This document shows, piece by piece, positions 25,801-37,093 of a DNA stretch of 64,000 nt. The first letter of the stretch is position 1; each line of letters starts with the position of its first letter. The notes beneath the pieces are model-generated. The model worked only from the letters and a program-made list of their open reading frames with translations, was not told the origin of the DNA and did no database searches. Position numbers and translations under genes: made by a program. The stretch is from the NCBI GenBank assembly GCA_947652115.1, contig OX393572.1, forward strand, positions 15,576,488-15,640,487. The letters are read 5' to 3'. The DNA comes from Blastomussa wellsi (taxonomy: Eukaryota; Cnidaria; Anthozoa; Scleractinia; Plerogyridae).

Positions 25801-28800
25801 CACGAGAAAGTGAAGCAACGATCATTCGCGCACAAATGAAACCAGCTGAAGACCAAGCGCAGTTTGACAACACCTGACAGAAAGAACCATTCGAGTGCTC
25901 GCCCAAGCTTAACAATTACGATGCACCGATGTTGCTTGGAAGCCTGCAGGGCTAGAACCGGGCAGAATTTTGGCCTAAGAACATTTTTATGCTCTTAAAG
26001 AAAAATTTCACAGGGGCAAGCACCGAAATTCCAGCGCTACCAGCAAAACATGAAGAGGTTTTTAATCATCTTGACCTCACAGACGACCCAACAGTCGGAA
26101 CCCAATCAAAGGAGATAGTTGTCACAATTATAGCAAAACAATATTTTAGAACATCGAAACATTACGTACGGAGGAACAGTTATTTAGAAGATCTTCCTCG
26201 GTATAACGCTAAAAAAGGAATTGCCACACAAAACTACTACACGCCTAGTTGAACGATTCATATTTTTATCATCGATGACCGCTAAATGTTTTCTACAAAT
26301 TTACGAAAACTAGAAGACAAATTCAGCCGCGCGATCTGCAAGGACGCTACAAAATTAATGAAAATAGCAGAAACATCGTACCTTCGTGAAAAAAAAAAAA
26401 ACGAATAGAAATTAAGTTAAACACTACTCCAAAACTGAGAATTGTTCCTGCAAGTAACGTTTTCACAAAACGGCATGACACAACAACATATACCGTAATT
26501 AAAACATAGTTTCCGGTAACTTTCGATAAATACCTTTGCTTTTTGCTGCTCAAAAGTTCCTTTTCTCTAAAACTCGGCGAATGTTCGATCGCTTAGACAA
26601 CTTGAAAACTTTATACAATGTTTTTTCTCTGTACCAAATAGCTTCGTGTATAATCGACTTTTCGAACTTGTGGCTGATGTTGATATTAACATAGCTGTGA
26701 ACTTTGACAAATGACCTTAATGCCTTGGTAAAAATAAATACAACAGATTCGTGACTGCCAGTTAGGATTCGACCGAAGCTATGAACCTTAACTGACACTC
26801 TCTACTCTCTTAGTATGGGGCGACTGACCTCCTTTCTGCTGTCTGTTTAGGTCAGTTCAAGAAAAAAGACCCACAACATCCGACAAAAGAAGAAAAAATA
26901 ATTTTACTTACACACAAAAGATAAATTGTCCTTATCAAATGGATTTTATAAACATCTTTTATATTCACTGACTCAAAACGTGATATAAACGATTACTTTC
27001 TTCACAATGACGAACACTTCAAAAAAGTTGTAAAAACTTCAGCTTTCAAATTCAATTCAGTTAAAATAATTACACACATTAAGAAAATGGTTTAACTAAA
27101 GAGCTGATTCTCTAGCTCTGTACAGTTATAAAAAAGTAGTTTTTTCGTGCAATTTGTTTGGACCCACATAGAGAACAAATACAAACTTGTAACGCAAATA
27201 TGAAAATGTTCAAGACTTCTACAGATTTAATCATTGCATCAAAAAACAAATATGAAAACGTTAGTTTTAGTGAAATGTGATAAATTAAACTGTCTTTATA
27301 GCGGACTTGGAACTGGCATTATTTTGTAAACTTGGTACGTAAGGAAAACTGTAAACATGGCTCAATTTCACAACACAAGTTTTACATTAGTGAAAAATAG
27401 TTCCCTATTTAAATGCAATCTACACTGCTATCAATTATTCTCTGGCAGGCAGCTATTTTAGTGCAAAAACTCACCATAAGGTTTTTTCAGTGGTAAATTC
27501 AGAGGAGCTAGAGACAAAATTCTACAAGGCATCACAGGAATGCTGTCAGCCTGGAACGGAGGTCCTGATAACTTTATATATCGGTACTTACTGAACCCAA
27601 CTGCCACTGACTAATAACACTATTGAACCACATAGGCTCACTTTGTAAGGGAAACAAATATCAGAAAGGTGAAGTCAATGCTGTAATGTCCTTCCCTTCA
27701 GTGGTCTGTATCGACCGGGCGCGATATGAGTATTATCGCCCACTTGGAGTTTCTCCAGGTCAGTGGAATCCAGAAATCAGATTTTGCCTCAAGCAATGGA
27801 TTTACTTGTTGCTTTCAAATATTGCCTTCAAAAGGTTCAAGCATTGTAGAATGTTTATAAATTACCACAGTTAAAAAAATATGAAGTCCTTCTTTACAAA
27901 TACAGATTAATGACTCTAATTTGATCACAACAGGACCAGCCAATTTCTGGGTCAGTTAAACCAGAACAACTGATTAAACAAATTAACTGACCCTTCATTT
28001 AATTACATGAGCCCACCAAAATCCACTGACAAAACACCTGTTAATTATAAATGAAAGCAAAAACTGACAAAATCTAATTATTTGGTTATGAAACTGTTAC
28101 AAGAAACACAATTTTTCCAGTGGCATGCATGTGCAGAAGAAAAGTTTGGCAAAAAATAACTACAATTTAATAATTATTACCAGATCATAATTAACCTTAC
28201 TGGTTTTTTATTGCCAAAGGCCAAGTGACCTCCTTAGCCACCTAACACCATAACTGTTTCCAGTTCATTGAGCATGTTGTTACTACATAAATATTTTCTG
28301 AGTGAGCCCCTCCAGAACTGTGGAAAATGGAGAGTTTTCTAGTGTCATAATGCTGTATATGACTAACCAAAAATTCTAACAGAAAACAATTTTCTAGCAA
28401 GAAAAGTCCAGTTCTAAATATTCTAATAAACTTTAAAGACCAGTATTTTGCTGAGTCAGGAACATTTCAGCTGCTTTCTCAAGTGCGATCAACACTAATT
28501 TTCTCCACACTTATCAAATAAGAAGAGACAGGTCTCAAGAATTAGAGAACGATCAGTGGTAGACAATTGCATGCTTGACAGTTTAAAATTCTCCTATCTT
28601 GTTCTACAGAAAAGATACGGAAACAGAAACAATATTTTGTATGCTGTTTATGGTTCTTTAAGATATGGAAATAGTAAATGAAATATTTTTGTATGTTCAT
28701 TATGGTGCTTAATGAGTTAATTCAATTTTGTTACATAACAAAATAAAGCTGAGCTAGAGATGACTCAGCAAAAATAAAATGATCATGACAGTATTTGAAA

Positions 28801-31290
28801 CAGGAAAATATACTCAGGATGTTGTTGTAACATATAGTGTACTAATCGCTGGAATTTATAAAGTTACGGTTATCAAAAAAAAAAAGACTCAGGAAGTCAA
28901 AAGTTCCTCCATCGTGCCTTGACATATGCTATGTAACGACTAACCAAATTATCCTTTTAAAATGTAGGAAACCTAAAACTAAGAATTTACTAAGGCAGAA
29001 AAACAGCACAGAAGTGCTACTGAACCAAAAAGGAACAAGGATGGTTTAAGATGGAGAAGATTGTGACGGATTGCAAATGACAAATTTGAAAAAATTTGGC
29101 TTAATTCTTCAAAATGCGCCAACCGTGATGCAGCTCCTATTACCCAATTCAGGGCTAGAGATGACAGTCAGACATCAAACAAGGGCTGATCACAATTTAC
29201 CAATGTCCGAGGAAATTCCAACTGTTGTCCAGACAATTCTTTTTGCCTTTCAATGTGAATGCCAATGTTTAGCATTGAAAACATGTTGTATAGTAGTATG
29301 CAAATCAAAATGTTGACTTAGATGGACACATGTAGTGTTTACAAAAGGCTGCTTTGTTACCAGTCTCTATCGATCAAAACCAGGATTCAGCAATATTAAT
29401 CAGCAGATCAACAAATACCATGATATCAATATTTAATCCCCATTTAAAATGCCAAGTATATATGTAGTTTCACAGAATAGAATAAATTTATTTCACATCC
29501 GGTCACTTCTATTTATGTCCTTATACAAAATCAATTTAAAAACACTCAAATTCTTTGCGTAAAAAAATCCTACACTTTAAGGGCCTGATTGCATGAGCCG
29601 GGCTGGCCCGGTTTGCCGGGATGGGTTTCTTTGTCGGCTAACCGGGCTGGCCCGGTTATCATGTAATCGCGAATTGTTGCGACATGCAACATGTAACATG
29701 TAATTGTTGCGTTTAACAGACGTACCGAGATCTCTGCAAACTGAAACAAGCCCGGCTAACCGGGCCAGCCCGGTCCATGTAATCAGGCCCTAAGATAATA
29801 AAATGTGTGTATTACTTTGATATGTTGTGTGAAATGCTAATTTTGAAGGAAAGACTAAGACTGAAATTTTCCAACAGCGCTATAAAAGCAAGATTGATCA
29901 AAACCCTTCTTTCAAAGCATTGTAATGGTGTATTTTTAACGTAGTGAAAACAAACTTGCCTTGTGAGGCAGATCTTATTTCTAATAAGTTAAATTAACTT
30001 AACAAGGCAGAAAAATAACTTGCAACACATTTTTGCATTATTGTCGTGTTGATATAATTCTTTTCATAGCTGTTGCGTTATGTCATTCATGTATGCTGTA
30101 TTATCCATACCGAAGATTCACACTTGATCCTTATCACAGATTTTTTTTTAGTGTTACTCACAACAATGGTTGCGAGGGAATAATTTCCTGGGAAATCTGT
30201 TGATCTTTACATCTAGTTTCGTGAACCGCAATAAATACTCGCTGGACCAGGATATTCATCGTAGCAAAAGATAGATCACTGATTTGATAGCATTTACATG
30301 TAATGGTTCTGCCATTGCATCTTCCCAATCGGAACGAATTCAAAAAAAAGGTCCACAGCAGAGAATTCGAACTTTCATTTTCATTTTTCAGAAATAAATC
30401 ATTTCGTGTGTCCAAGAGAATTCGCGCAAAGGAAAACCGACGTCAGACTATTTCCTGCTCATATAAATAAAGCCTGGCTTTGAAAAAAGAAAGCTTTTGC
30501 GCTCTTTCGGTATTTGACCGTACACAAAAACCGCACTTTGCGTCACAGAATTCTTGTCGCAAACAGAAGCGCGTAACGTAATCACTTTGGTTCATGGATA
30601 AATGCACACGCGCACACATCAGAAACAAAATGCTGTTAACTGTGAGCGCTACAATCATTCCCTGTATAAAGCATTTTCCACGAAATTTCTGAAACCAAAT
30701 CCACTAATCCAGACGAGGTGGCGAAAAAATCGTTGAGCTCTGAAGTCTTTGTTGACATTTACGCGCGGCACTCAAAGATTTCCTTCGCTTGTGTTAAAAG
30801 TTGTGCAAGACGTAACGAAGCATAATTAGCAGAACTTACCTTTGAGTACTGAAATATTTTTTCCTTCTTTTAAAAGAGTTTGTAAAACTAAGCAAATCGG
30901 CCGACAAGGATTGCAATCTTCGGGGCCGCTAGACAGTTCATCGTAGATGACAAAATTTGTCCCCACTCCACCACTGATAAATCTTTCTTTTCCCTCTGCA
31001 GAAGAAATTAAGTCTTTTAGCTTTGCCTTTCCTTGAGAAAGTCTTTTTCGTCCTATTCCAGTGCAATTTACATGAATAGCTCCTCTAATATGAAGTCCGT
31101 TAAAAGCTACTAGCGATCTGCAGTCAACAATGAGAAATTCGGCCGAATTTGAAGATCCAACATTATTTAGGGTTTGGGCGAGTTCACTTGATGAAACACA
31201 CTTCCATTTTTCACAGCTCATGTCTAAGGCACGATTTATACATCCAACTTTGGACTCAGCTGGTCTTGGCATCAAAAGAAGTGGAGGCAT
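22900..31290 (-). CDS. DUSP10: Dual-specificity MAP-kinase phosphatase, DUSP10/MKP-5-like
   Basis: Dephosphorylates Thr and Tyr of activated MAP kinases; vertebrate DUSP10 prefers JNK and p38. Three exons: 31290-30840, 23992-23639, 23123-22900, with phases 1 and 1, giving 342 aa. Exon 1 is the rhodanese/CDC25-like MAPK-binding domain ([20 protein letters not shown], basic motif [11 protein letters not shown], end NISVLKG). Exon 2 starts GLKEF and begins the catalytic domain ([20 protein letters not shown]) with the general-acid region INDSN. Exon 3 holds the active-site loop [12 protein letters not shown] (HCx5R intact), then [21 protein letters not shown], ending NGESS. The order VDCR, RRRLxQGK-like motif, LGNE, [11 protein letters not shown] and [15 protein letters not shown] is diagnostic of DUSP10 rather than DUSP1/6. 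The protein is shorter than human DUSP10 (482 aa) because the long N-terminal extension is missing. Intron 1 is 6.8 kb. Confidence 0.92.
24395..24590. mobile_element. MITE family B copy
   Basis: In DUSP10 intron 1. Carries 'aaaatgtaggaaacgtcaaa', 'atagtttactaaggaag', 'aaaaacaccaaagac', 'aaaaaggaacaaggatg' and 'tttttcaaaatgcacaagcc'. It is one of at least six copies. Confidence 0.7.
24670..24785. repeat. Dispersed repeat family C, copy 1
   Basis: About 110 bp with gtgagaatttggtgtttcac, ccatatcgcctag, 'ttctgtattctcatcacc' and 'attgatactgtaaggagaaa'. It recurs at 43715-43830 in the same orientation and inverted at 46925-47040. Confidence 0.7.
28905..29130. mobile_element. MITE family B copy
   Basis: In DUSP10 intron 1. 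The core blocks are aatgtaggaaacctaaaact, aatttactaaggcag, aaaaaggaacaaggatgg, agaagattgtgacggattgc and tcaaaatgcgccaaccgtga. Confidence 0.7.
29581..29790. mobile_element. Harbinger-like MITE with TAA target duplication
   Basis: 210 bp with long inverted termini: gggcctgattgcatg at the left and catgtaatcaggccc at the right, continuing inward as gccgggctggcccggtt and its inverse. TAA flanks both sides (29578-29580 and 29791-29793). A 3-bp TAA/TTA duplication is typical of PIF/Harbinger insertions. No coding capacity. It lies in DUSP10 intron 1. Confidence 0.85.
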
Positions 31291-33379
31291 TAAGATGATT
31301 TTTTAGTCTTTCAGACAAGAACACCGAAACGCACGCTAGTTGCAGCTGGCGAAGAAACTTTTGCTGAATGCACTCTCACAACACGTGTAGTCGCAATATC
31401 CCAACAAAATGCTTCCTAAAAGTATAAATAATGTTCACTTTGCGTTGAAAATTCCCAGCTTTCCGACAGTGCGAAGAACAGCACTTTTCGCTTTCGACAG
31501 AACCGCAGTTTGTAGTACATCTTTTGCATAGCGAGTTCAGAAACATTGAAGCAAAAATAGATTGCTCAAAAGAAGTGGTGATGTCATTTGGAGCCAATGA
31601 TTGAATAGCAACAAAAAACTGCTGACGATTGTTGCCGACACCTGCCAAATATGGAGTTATCACTATTACGTAACCAACGAAGTTTTCCGAACACCTACGA
31701 GTGTGACTCTCGCCCGTGCGAAATGTGCTCATGCGGAAACGAACGTTCAATCGCTCTATAAATAAATATTACCCGTGGGTAGTGGTGTGTTTCCGTAAGC
31801 CTATTGAAGGGGTCACGTTTCGTAGATTGTGTGCCAAAAGAAACGTTTAAAAGATATACTTGAGCGTGATCTCCTGGGAACTGCGAAATCTTTGAAGATC
31901 GAACGATTAAATTTGAAAAAGCTTCGAAAAAGGCAGAGTCGAAACTAGCCACTCCCCAGAGACCAGATCTTGCTAGTACATTCTCAAATATAAAACGGCG
32001 TAGGATGAGTGTAAACAAAAGGGAACTTTCAGCTTCCTTCTTGGAGCAAAATCGCTACTGTCAAGTAGTGCACATCAGAATTCAAAAATGTACTGACATT
32101 TTCTAACTACAGAAATATTTATTTCAAGAAAGAAATTACTATTCTCAAAAATGCCGCTGCGCAATACCGTGAGGTCAGACACGGAAGCGACCGTGCTTGT
32201 TTGGCATTGTGTACACAGCAAACGCGCCTGTTAAGACTGGTATCCAGGTGAGGTAGTCGCTAAATTTGAACTAAATGTGTTCTTTGCTGAAACGCAAACA
32301 CAAAAGTGTTTTCGAGTCTTTCCTCCGGAGAAAAACCTCACTCATTTCTGGAAAGTAGCGACCCCCCTTTCTACTTACTAACTTTCTTGTCTCTTTACCA
32401 AAGATGGAATTTTCCATTCATTGTGTGTCAAATTTAAGACCCTGTTAAGTCAATATCATTATGCCTACTAAATAATTTGCCGGCTACTTAACTTTTAAAT
32501 TACAACTTTTTCATTTTTACAAAAAAATTCAGTTACTAAATCGTCATTCCGTTGCATTTTGAACTTAAAAGTTGTCTTTACTAAATAAAAATATTAATTA
32601 TCAACAAAGGAAACATAAAAGACGTTTCGAAAACCTTGAACTGTCAACTACGGTCAGAATCTGTTTAAAACACAAAAGTGAAAATATAATCATGGCCATA
32701 AATAATACAGGCCTTGACATCAATATTTGACCCCGTCCCTGTTGTGTAAAAACCGGAGGCGTACGAAACCATCTTATATGTTCCTGTACATTAAAATTAT
32801 TACCACCCATACTTTTCATGTTCTAGGTAAAGCAACTTATTCTGTGAAATCTTGAGGAGCTAGGAGCAGGCTTGCCGGCTGCGGGCAAATATATATATGC
32901 TGAAGGTATTGATTTCTGGTTCCTTGCTGTCGCGTTAAGTCATTTCGAAAATATGCGTCACGAGCCAGCCACGTTTCGATAGCGTGACAAAATAACACTA
33001 GCAGTACATAGTGCACGTGGAAAATTTCACCCCTGGAAAAATGAAAATAGTAACGTGATAGAACCGAAGTCACGTGAAATAATTCTCCTTCCTCGATATG
33101 GCCAAATATATACATGGATAACCCCATCATAACCGTTCACTAAACGCTCTGTTCCTGTTCAAGCAGACGGATACGGATAGCCTGTTCCAGGCTCTTTCTC
33201 GGCGAATAGTCGAAAGCGAACGCAGAAAACAGGCGAGAGTTTCTACGATATATATTGTAACACCAGTTCCCAGTTTTCCTAATCGCTCATCATGGTAAGA
33301 AACCTCGCTTGCTAATTCGCGATTGAAAAAATAAATATTCCCGGTTTTCAGCTGACGTCACAATATTATGCAAATTAGG
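31291..33379. other. DUSP10 upstream region
   Basis: Between the DUSP10 ATG (minus, 31290) and the transposon end. Open frames on the minus strand at 31376-32018 show no recognisable domain and are not annotated. It should contain the DUSP10 promoter. A sequence ATG followed directly by a GTAAGA donor-like site lies at about 33292 (plus). Confidence 0.4.
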
Positions 33380-33400
33380 TATCCGCCATGTTGGTGCCCA
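33380..33400 (+). repeat. Left terminal inverted repeat of the transposon
   Basis: 21 bp beginning TATCCGCCATG, an exact inverse of 38681-38701. Similarity stops inward at ggttagg and outward at gcaaattagg. It ends only 28 bp before the first ATG of the YqaJ gene, so it may lie in that gene's promoter or leader. Confidence 0.9.
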
Positions 33401-33428
33401 GGTTAGGTGAGAATTTGTATGCAAATCT

Positions 33429-36203
33429 ATGCCATTTCTAAGCTTTCACTCACAAAGTCTTCGAAAATTCGCCTTCACAATGGATGTTTTGCCCGAAAGT
33501 GACCCAAAATCGCAAGATGAGGTACCAGTGCTTTCTTCTTACGCGAAAAACCTCGAAAGCCACGTCCGAGAGCGATATTTAAAGAAAATTTCTGTGGTTG
33601 GTGTCGATCCAGCGGCCATGCCGAGTGAGCAATTCAGCGCCGAATGTTTGCCTCCTATAGAAGTCTCTGACTTGCTTACTTATTTAGTTTTGGAGACAAG
33701 CTACTACACTAATCAGCAATTCAAGGCTTTTAAAAGTTTGGAGGCGTACAACCAAATGGTTTCTGGTTTCGTCGCGTCAGTTCAAGGGAAAGAAATTGCG
33801 AGCAAGTTTGTTGTCGTGGGAAAGGTGAGACATTCACAGCGAATGAATGATCCCCTTGTCAACATTTGGATGATTGTAGACAAGGACGGCACAATTATCT
33901 CCGCACACTGTTTAGGCTGCAAGGCAGGACTGGCCGAATCGTGTTCACATGTAGCGAGCGTGATGTTTTACATCGAAGCTGTGACACGAATTCAAGGAAA
34001 GCTCGCCTGCACGCAAGCCAAATGCACGTGGATTCTTCCGACCTACGTGAATGAAGTGCCATACGCAAAAGTACGTGATATCGACTTTTCATCAGCAAAA
34101 AAACTTAAAAGCACTCTGGAACAGAAAATTGAAATTACTGGGGAAGCAAGCGATAAAAGTTTAGAACAACGGTGCGATAAATATGCGAATGCGATTCCGT
34201 CCGATGCAGAAATTCAGGAAGTCTATGCCAAACTAAACGCTTGTAAGATCAAAGCTGTAGCACTAAGCCTCATCGAACCCTATGCCGACCAGTTTATTGA
34301 CGAAAGCCGCACACTGCCAATTATCCCTGACTTGTTTGAAACGAAAAACCTGGAGCTAGAGTACCCGGAGTTACTTAAAATGTGTGTTCAAGTGACACTG
34401 GGTGTTTCTGACGAACACATCAACAAAGTAGAAGTGAGCACACGAGATCAAGCAAGTGGATCTGGTTTTTACAGACATCGTGCTGGCAGAATTGGAGCAT
34501 CTCAGTGCTCTTCAGCCTTTCACACAAACCTTGCTCAGCCCTCCCAGTCTTTAATAAAGACAATTTGTTATCCAAGCCTCTATAAAGTCAACACCAAGGC
34601 TACAAGGCATGGCCAGAAACATGAAAGTGCTGCCATAAAGGCATATGAAGCATCCATGAAAGGACGTCATGTGAATTTTCAAGTCAAAAAGTGTGGTTTG
34701 TTTATCAACAGAGAACATTCATTTCTTCATGCCACCCCTGATTTTCTCGTGTCATGTGACTGCTGTGGAAGTGGATGCGGGGAGGTTAAATGCCCGATTG
34801 TTATTATTGATGGAAACTTTGATGAGTATGTTAAACATAAAGGTTCCTGCCTGGAGAAAGTGGATGGAAATTTGCAGCTTAAAAAGAGCCACAACTACTA
34901 CTTTCAAGTGCAGCAGCAACTTTTCACAGTCCCGAATCTCCAGTATGATGACTTTGTGGTGTGTGCCTTTGATGAGGCAAACAACATCCACCTGTTCGTC
35001 CAGCGTATATATCCAGATGTACAGCACTGGAACTTAGTTTTGCCCAAACTTGAATTATTCTGGAGGATATGCCTTCTCCCAGAGGTCTTAGGACGGTGGT
35101 ATACCCGAAGGTGCACAATACCACCAACATTGCCAAGCAAGGATGCCATCTGCTTCTGTCGAACAGAGAAAAGCGAGGACAGCATTTCATGTAGCAACAA
35201 CAACTGCCCTTACCAAAGGTTTCATCCATCTTGTCTCTCGCTCACATCTGTTGCAATGCCAAAGACCTGGTACTGCCCTCACTGTTCCAGACTTCCAGAG
35301 TTCAAAAGGAAAAGGAACACTAGAAGATCGCTAGGACCTACTGTCCAGTCAGACCATGCAGCCATGAAATGCGAGAGCATTTGCATTTGCAAGGCTAAGC
35401 CGAGTCCTACAGACAAGTTAGTTGAGTGCCATGCAGAAAACTGCAAAAATGGAAAGTACTTTCACCTCAAGTGTCTTGATTTGAGGCGAATGCCAAACAA
35501 CAACAAAACAACATGGAAATGCTCAGCATGCAAGAAGATTACACCTGCCCAAGCTGCCACCACCCCCACCACCACCCCCACCACTTGTTCTTCTTGGTTG
35601 GATTCCTCCAGCAGTGAGGATGAAAGTGATGTTCTTGTCACCAAGGTCACACAAGGTGAAACTGATAAGTACAGTGCACTAGCAAATCTAACAGACTACC
35701 ATTTTGATTTAATTAATAGTCCTATTGGATGGCTAGACTGTGACATCATCCAACAAGCCCATGTCTTGTTACAGCGCGAGAATCAAGTTATCGCAGGTTT
35801 TCAGCGACCAACACTTGGCCCAGTTCGAAATTTTGATGTTGTTGGTGGTGAATTTATTCAACTTTTACACACTGGGAACAATCACTGGGTATGTACTAGC
35901 TCAATTGGATGTGTGCCTGGCTATGTCAATGTTTTTGACAGCCTCTATCATGACTCAATTATCATTCAAGAGGTTGAAGAACAAACAAATGATTTATTAG
36001 GTGGACGTTTGATTGCCCTGGATCCAAAGCCAGTCCAGCAACAGACAAATGGAAGTGACTGTGGTGTTTTCGCAATTGCGTTTGCTACCTGCCTGGTGTT
36101 TGGCGAAGACCCCACATTTATCAATTTTGATGTACGAGGTATGAGACCTCATTTGGCCAAATGTCTAAGGGATGGCAGGTTCAGCTTGTTTCCTTCGTTT
36201 TGA
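33429..36203 (+). CDS. Transposon accessory protein: SWIM + YqaJ nuclease + two PHD fingers + Ulp1-like protease, 924 aa
   Basis: One uninterrupted frame. SWIM zinc finger at about 157-183 (C161, C164, C172, H174). YqaJ/exonuclease-like nuclease fold at about 345-515: RAGRIGAS, D438 in HATPDF, E452-x-K454 in GEVKCPI, Q493/Q495 in YYFQVQQQL; these are the expected metal-binding and catalytic positions. PHD finger 1 at about 575-619 (CFC...CSNNNCPYQRFHPSC...WYCPHC) and PHD finger 2 at about 652-701. Ser/Thr/acidic linker 702-745. Ulp1/C48-like cysteine protease at about 755-900 with H819 (NNHW), D837 (VNVFDSL), Q872 and C878 (QTNGSDCGVF). YqaJ folds cut DNA ends in phage recombination, PHD fingers read histone tails, and Ulp1 folds cleave SUMO or ubiquitin-like proteins. 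The start may be Met1 or Met18 (33480, stronger initiation context). Confidence 0.9.
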   Translation: MPFLSFHSQSLRKFAFTMDVLPESDPKSQDEVPVLSSYAKNLESHVRERYLKKISVVGVDPAAMPSEQFSAECLPPIEVSDLLTYLVLETSYYTNQQFKAFKSLEAYNQMVSGFVASVQGKEIASKFVVVGKVRHSQRMNDPLVNIWMIVDKDGTIISAHCLGCKAGLAESCSHVASVMFYIEAVTRIQGKLACTQAKCTWILPTYVNEVPYAKVRDIDFSSAKKLKSTLEQKIEITGEASDKSLEQRCDKYANAIPSDAEIQEVYAKLNACKIKAVALSLIEPYADQFIDESRTLPIIPDLFETKNLELEYPELLKMCVQVTLGVSDEHINKVEVSTRDQASGSGFYRHRAGRIGASQCSSAFHTNLAQPSQSLIKTICYPSLYKVNTKATRHGQKHESAAIKAYEASMKGRHVNFQVKKCGLFINREHSFLHATPDFLVSCDCCGSGCGEVKCPIVIIDGNFDEYVKHKGSCLEKVDGNLQLKKSHNYYFQVQQQLFTVPNLQYDDFVVCAFDEANNIHLFVQRIYPDVQHWNLVLPKLELFWRICLLPEVLGRWYTRRCTIPPTLPSKDAICFCRTEKSEDSISCSNNNCPYQRFHPSCLSLTSVAMPKTWYCPHCSRLPEFKRKRNTRRSLGPTVQSDHAAMKCESICICKAKPSPTDKLVECHAENCKNGKYFHLKCLDLRRMPNNNKTTWKCSACKKITPAQAATTPTTTPTTCSSWLDSSSSEDESDVLVTKVTQGETDKYSALANLTDYHFDLINSPIGWLDCDIIQQAHVLLQRENQVIAGFQRPTLGPVRNFDVVGGEFIQLLHTGNNHWVCTSSIGCVPGYVNVFDSLYHDSIIIQEVEEQTNDLLGGRLIALDPKPVQQQTNGSDCGVFAIAFATCLVFGEDPTFINFDVRGMRPHLAKCLRDGRFSLFPSF

Positions 36204-37093
36204 AACAGAGGCACAATTTAGAACTCAAAGGAACATGCAAAATCTTCAGTAACTTTGTTAAAGATCATTTTTAGTCATGTTTTTCTAGTCTCTGGCTTTG
36301 ATCGTAAGCAATTCAGACAAAGCCTAGTTAACATAAATTTTTGTGTGGTTTTGGAAAATATCCATACCTCCATCTTGGAGTGTTTATTCATTTTATATTT
36401 TGAACACTCAATTTCCCCTTGAATTTCTATATTCCTTTCCTTATAAATTTTGGCTCCTGAGACCCATCTCCCTCGTCAGAATTTCCAACAACTCTCCATT
36501 TTTGGGTATGGATATTTCCTAAGTTGAACCATTCACTCCCACCTCCCTAAGATGTAGCATACAGTCCATTTAAATAACACAACACAAATAATAATATACA
36601 TGCTCTGCCTGTTATGATAGGACACCCATATTTTTGCAATACAACACATAGAAATGAGGGCATTTAAATTGGAGCAGAGATTATTACCTTATTCCGTAGG
36701 GGAAGTGAATATTCAGGGACTGAAAGCATGATATAAACAAGCATTCAAATCATACAAATTCTTTATTAAGCCAGCTGTTATGAGAAAATATTTTCACATC
36801 AGTCCTTACAGATTTTTAAAATGTTACACATTTTTAGCAGCCCAGCTTTGCTTTTTTTAACTAGGTAATGTCTTGGAAACTTGTTAATTATGCAAATTGA
36901 AATGAACACTTTACAGCCTTTAACTCATACAAGTCATGTAACTTTACATCAGGACCAACATGTGAGTCTTAAGATCATGTGGCATTCACTATTTTTTTAC
37001 CTATTTGCTCTAAAAAAGCACCCTGCAAAGGTGGATAATTAAATGAGAAGCCTAGAGGTATTTACAGTGTGCAAAAATTAATGAGAGGGTGAA
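36204..37093. other. Shared 3' region between the two transposon genes
   Basis: About 0.9 kb, AT-rich, no ORF of note. A minus-strand AATAAA (plus tttatt near 36772-36777) lies 320 bp beyond the transposase stop and could serve as its polyadenylation signal. No clear signal for the plus-strand gene was found. Confidence 0.5.

Noticed and set aside
31376..32018. Minus-strand ORFs of 124 and 107 aa upstream of DUSP10
   Set aside because: No recognisable domain. They are not needed for DUSP10, whose first coding exon has an ATG at 31290; they could be untranslated sequence.
34693..35229. Several 60-114-aa ORFs on both strands
   Set aside because: Shadow frames inside the 924-aa transposon protein gene.
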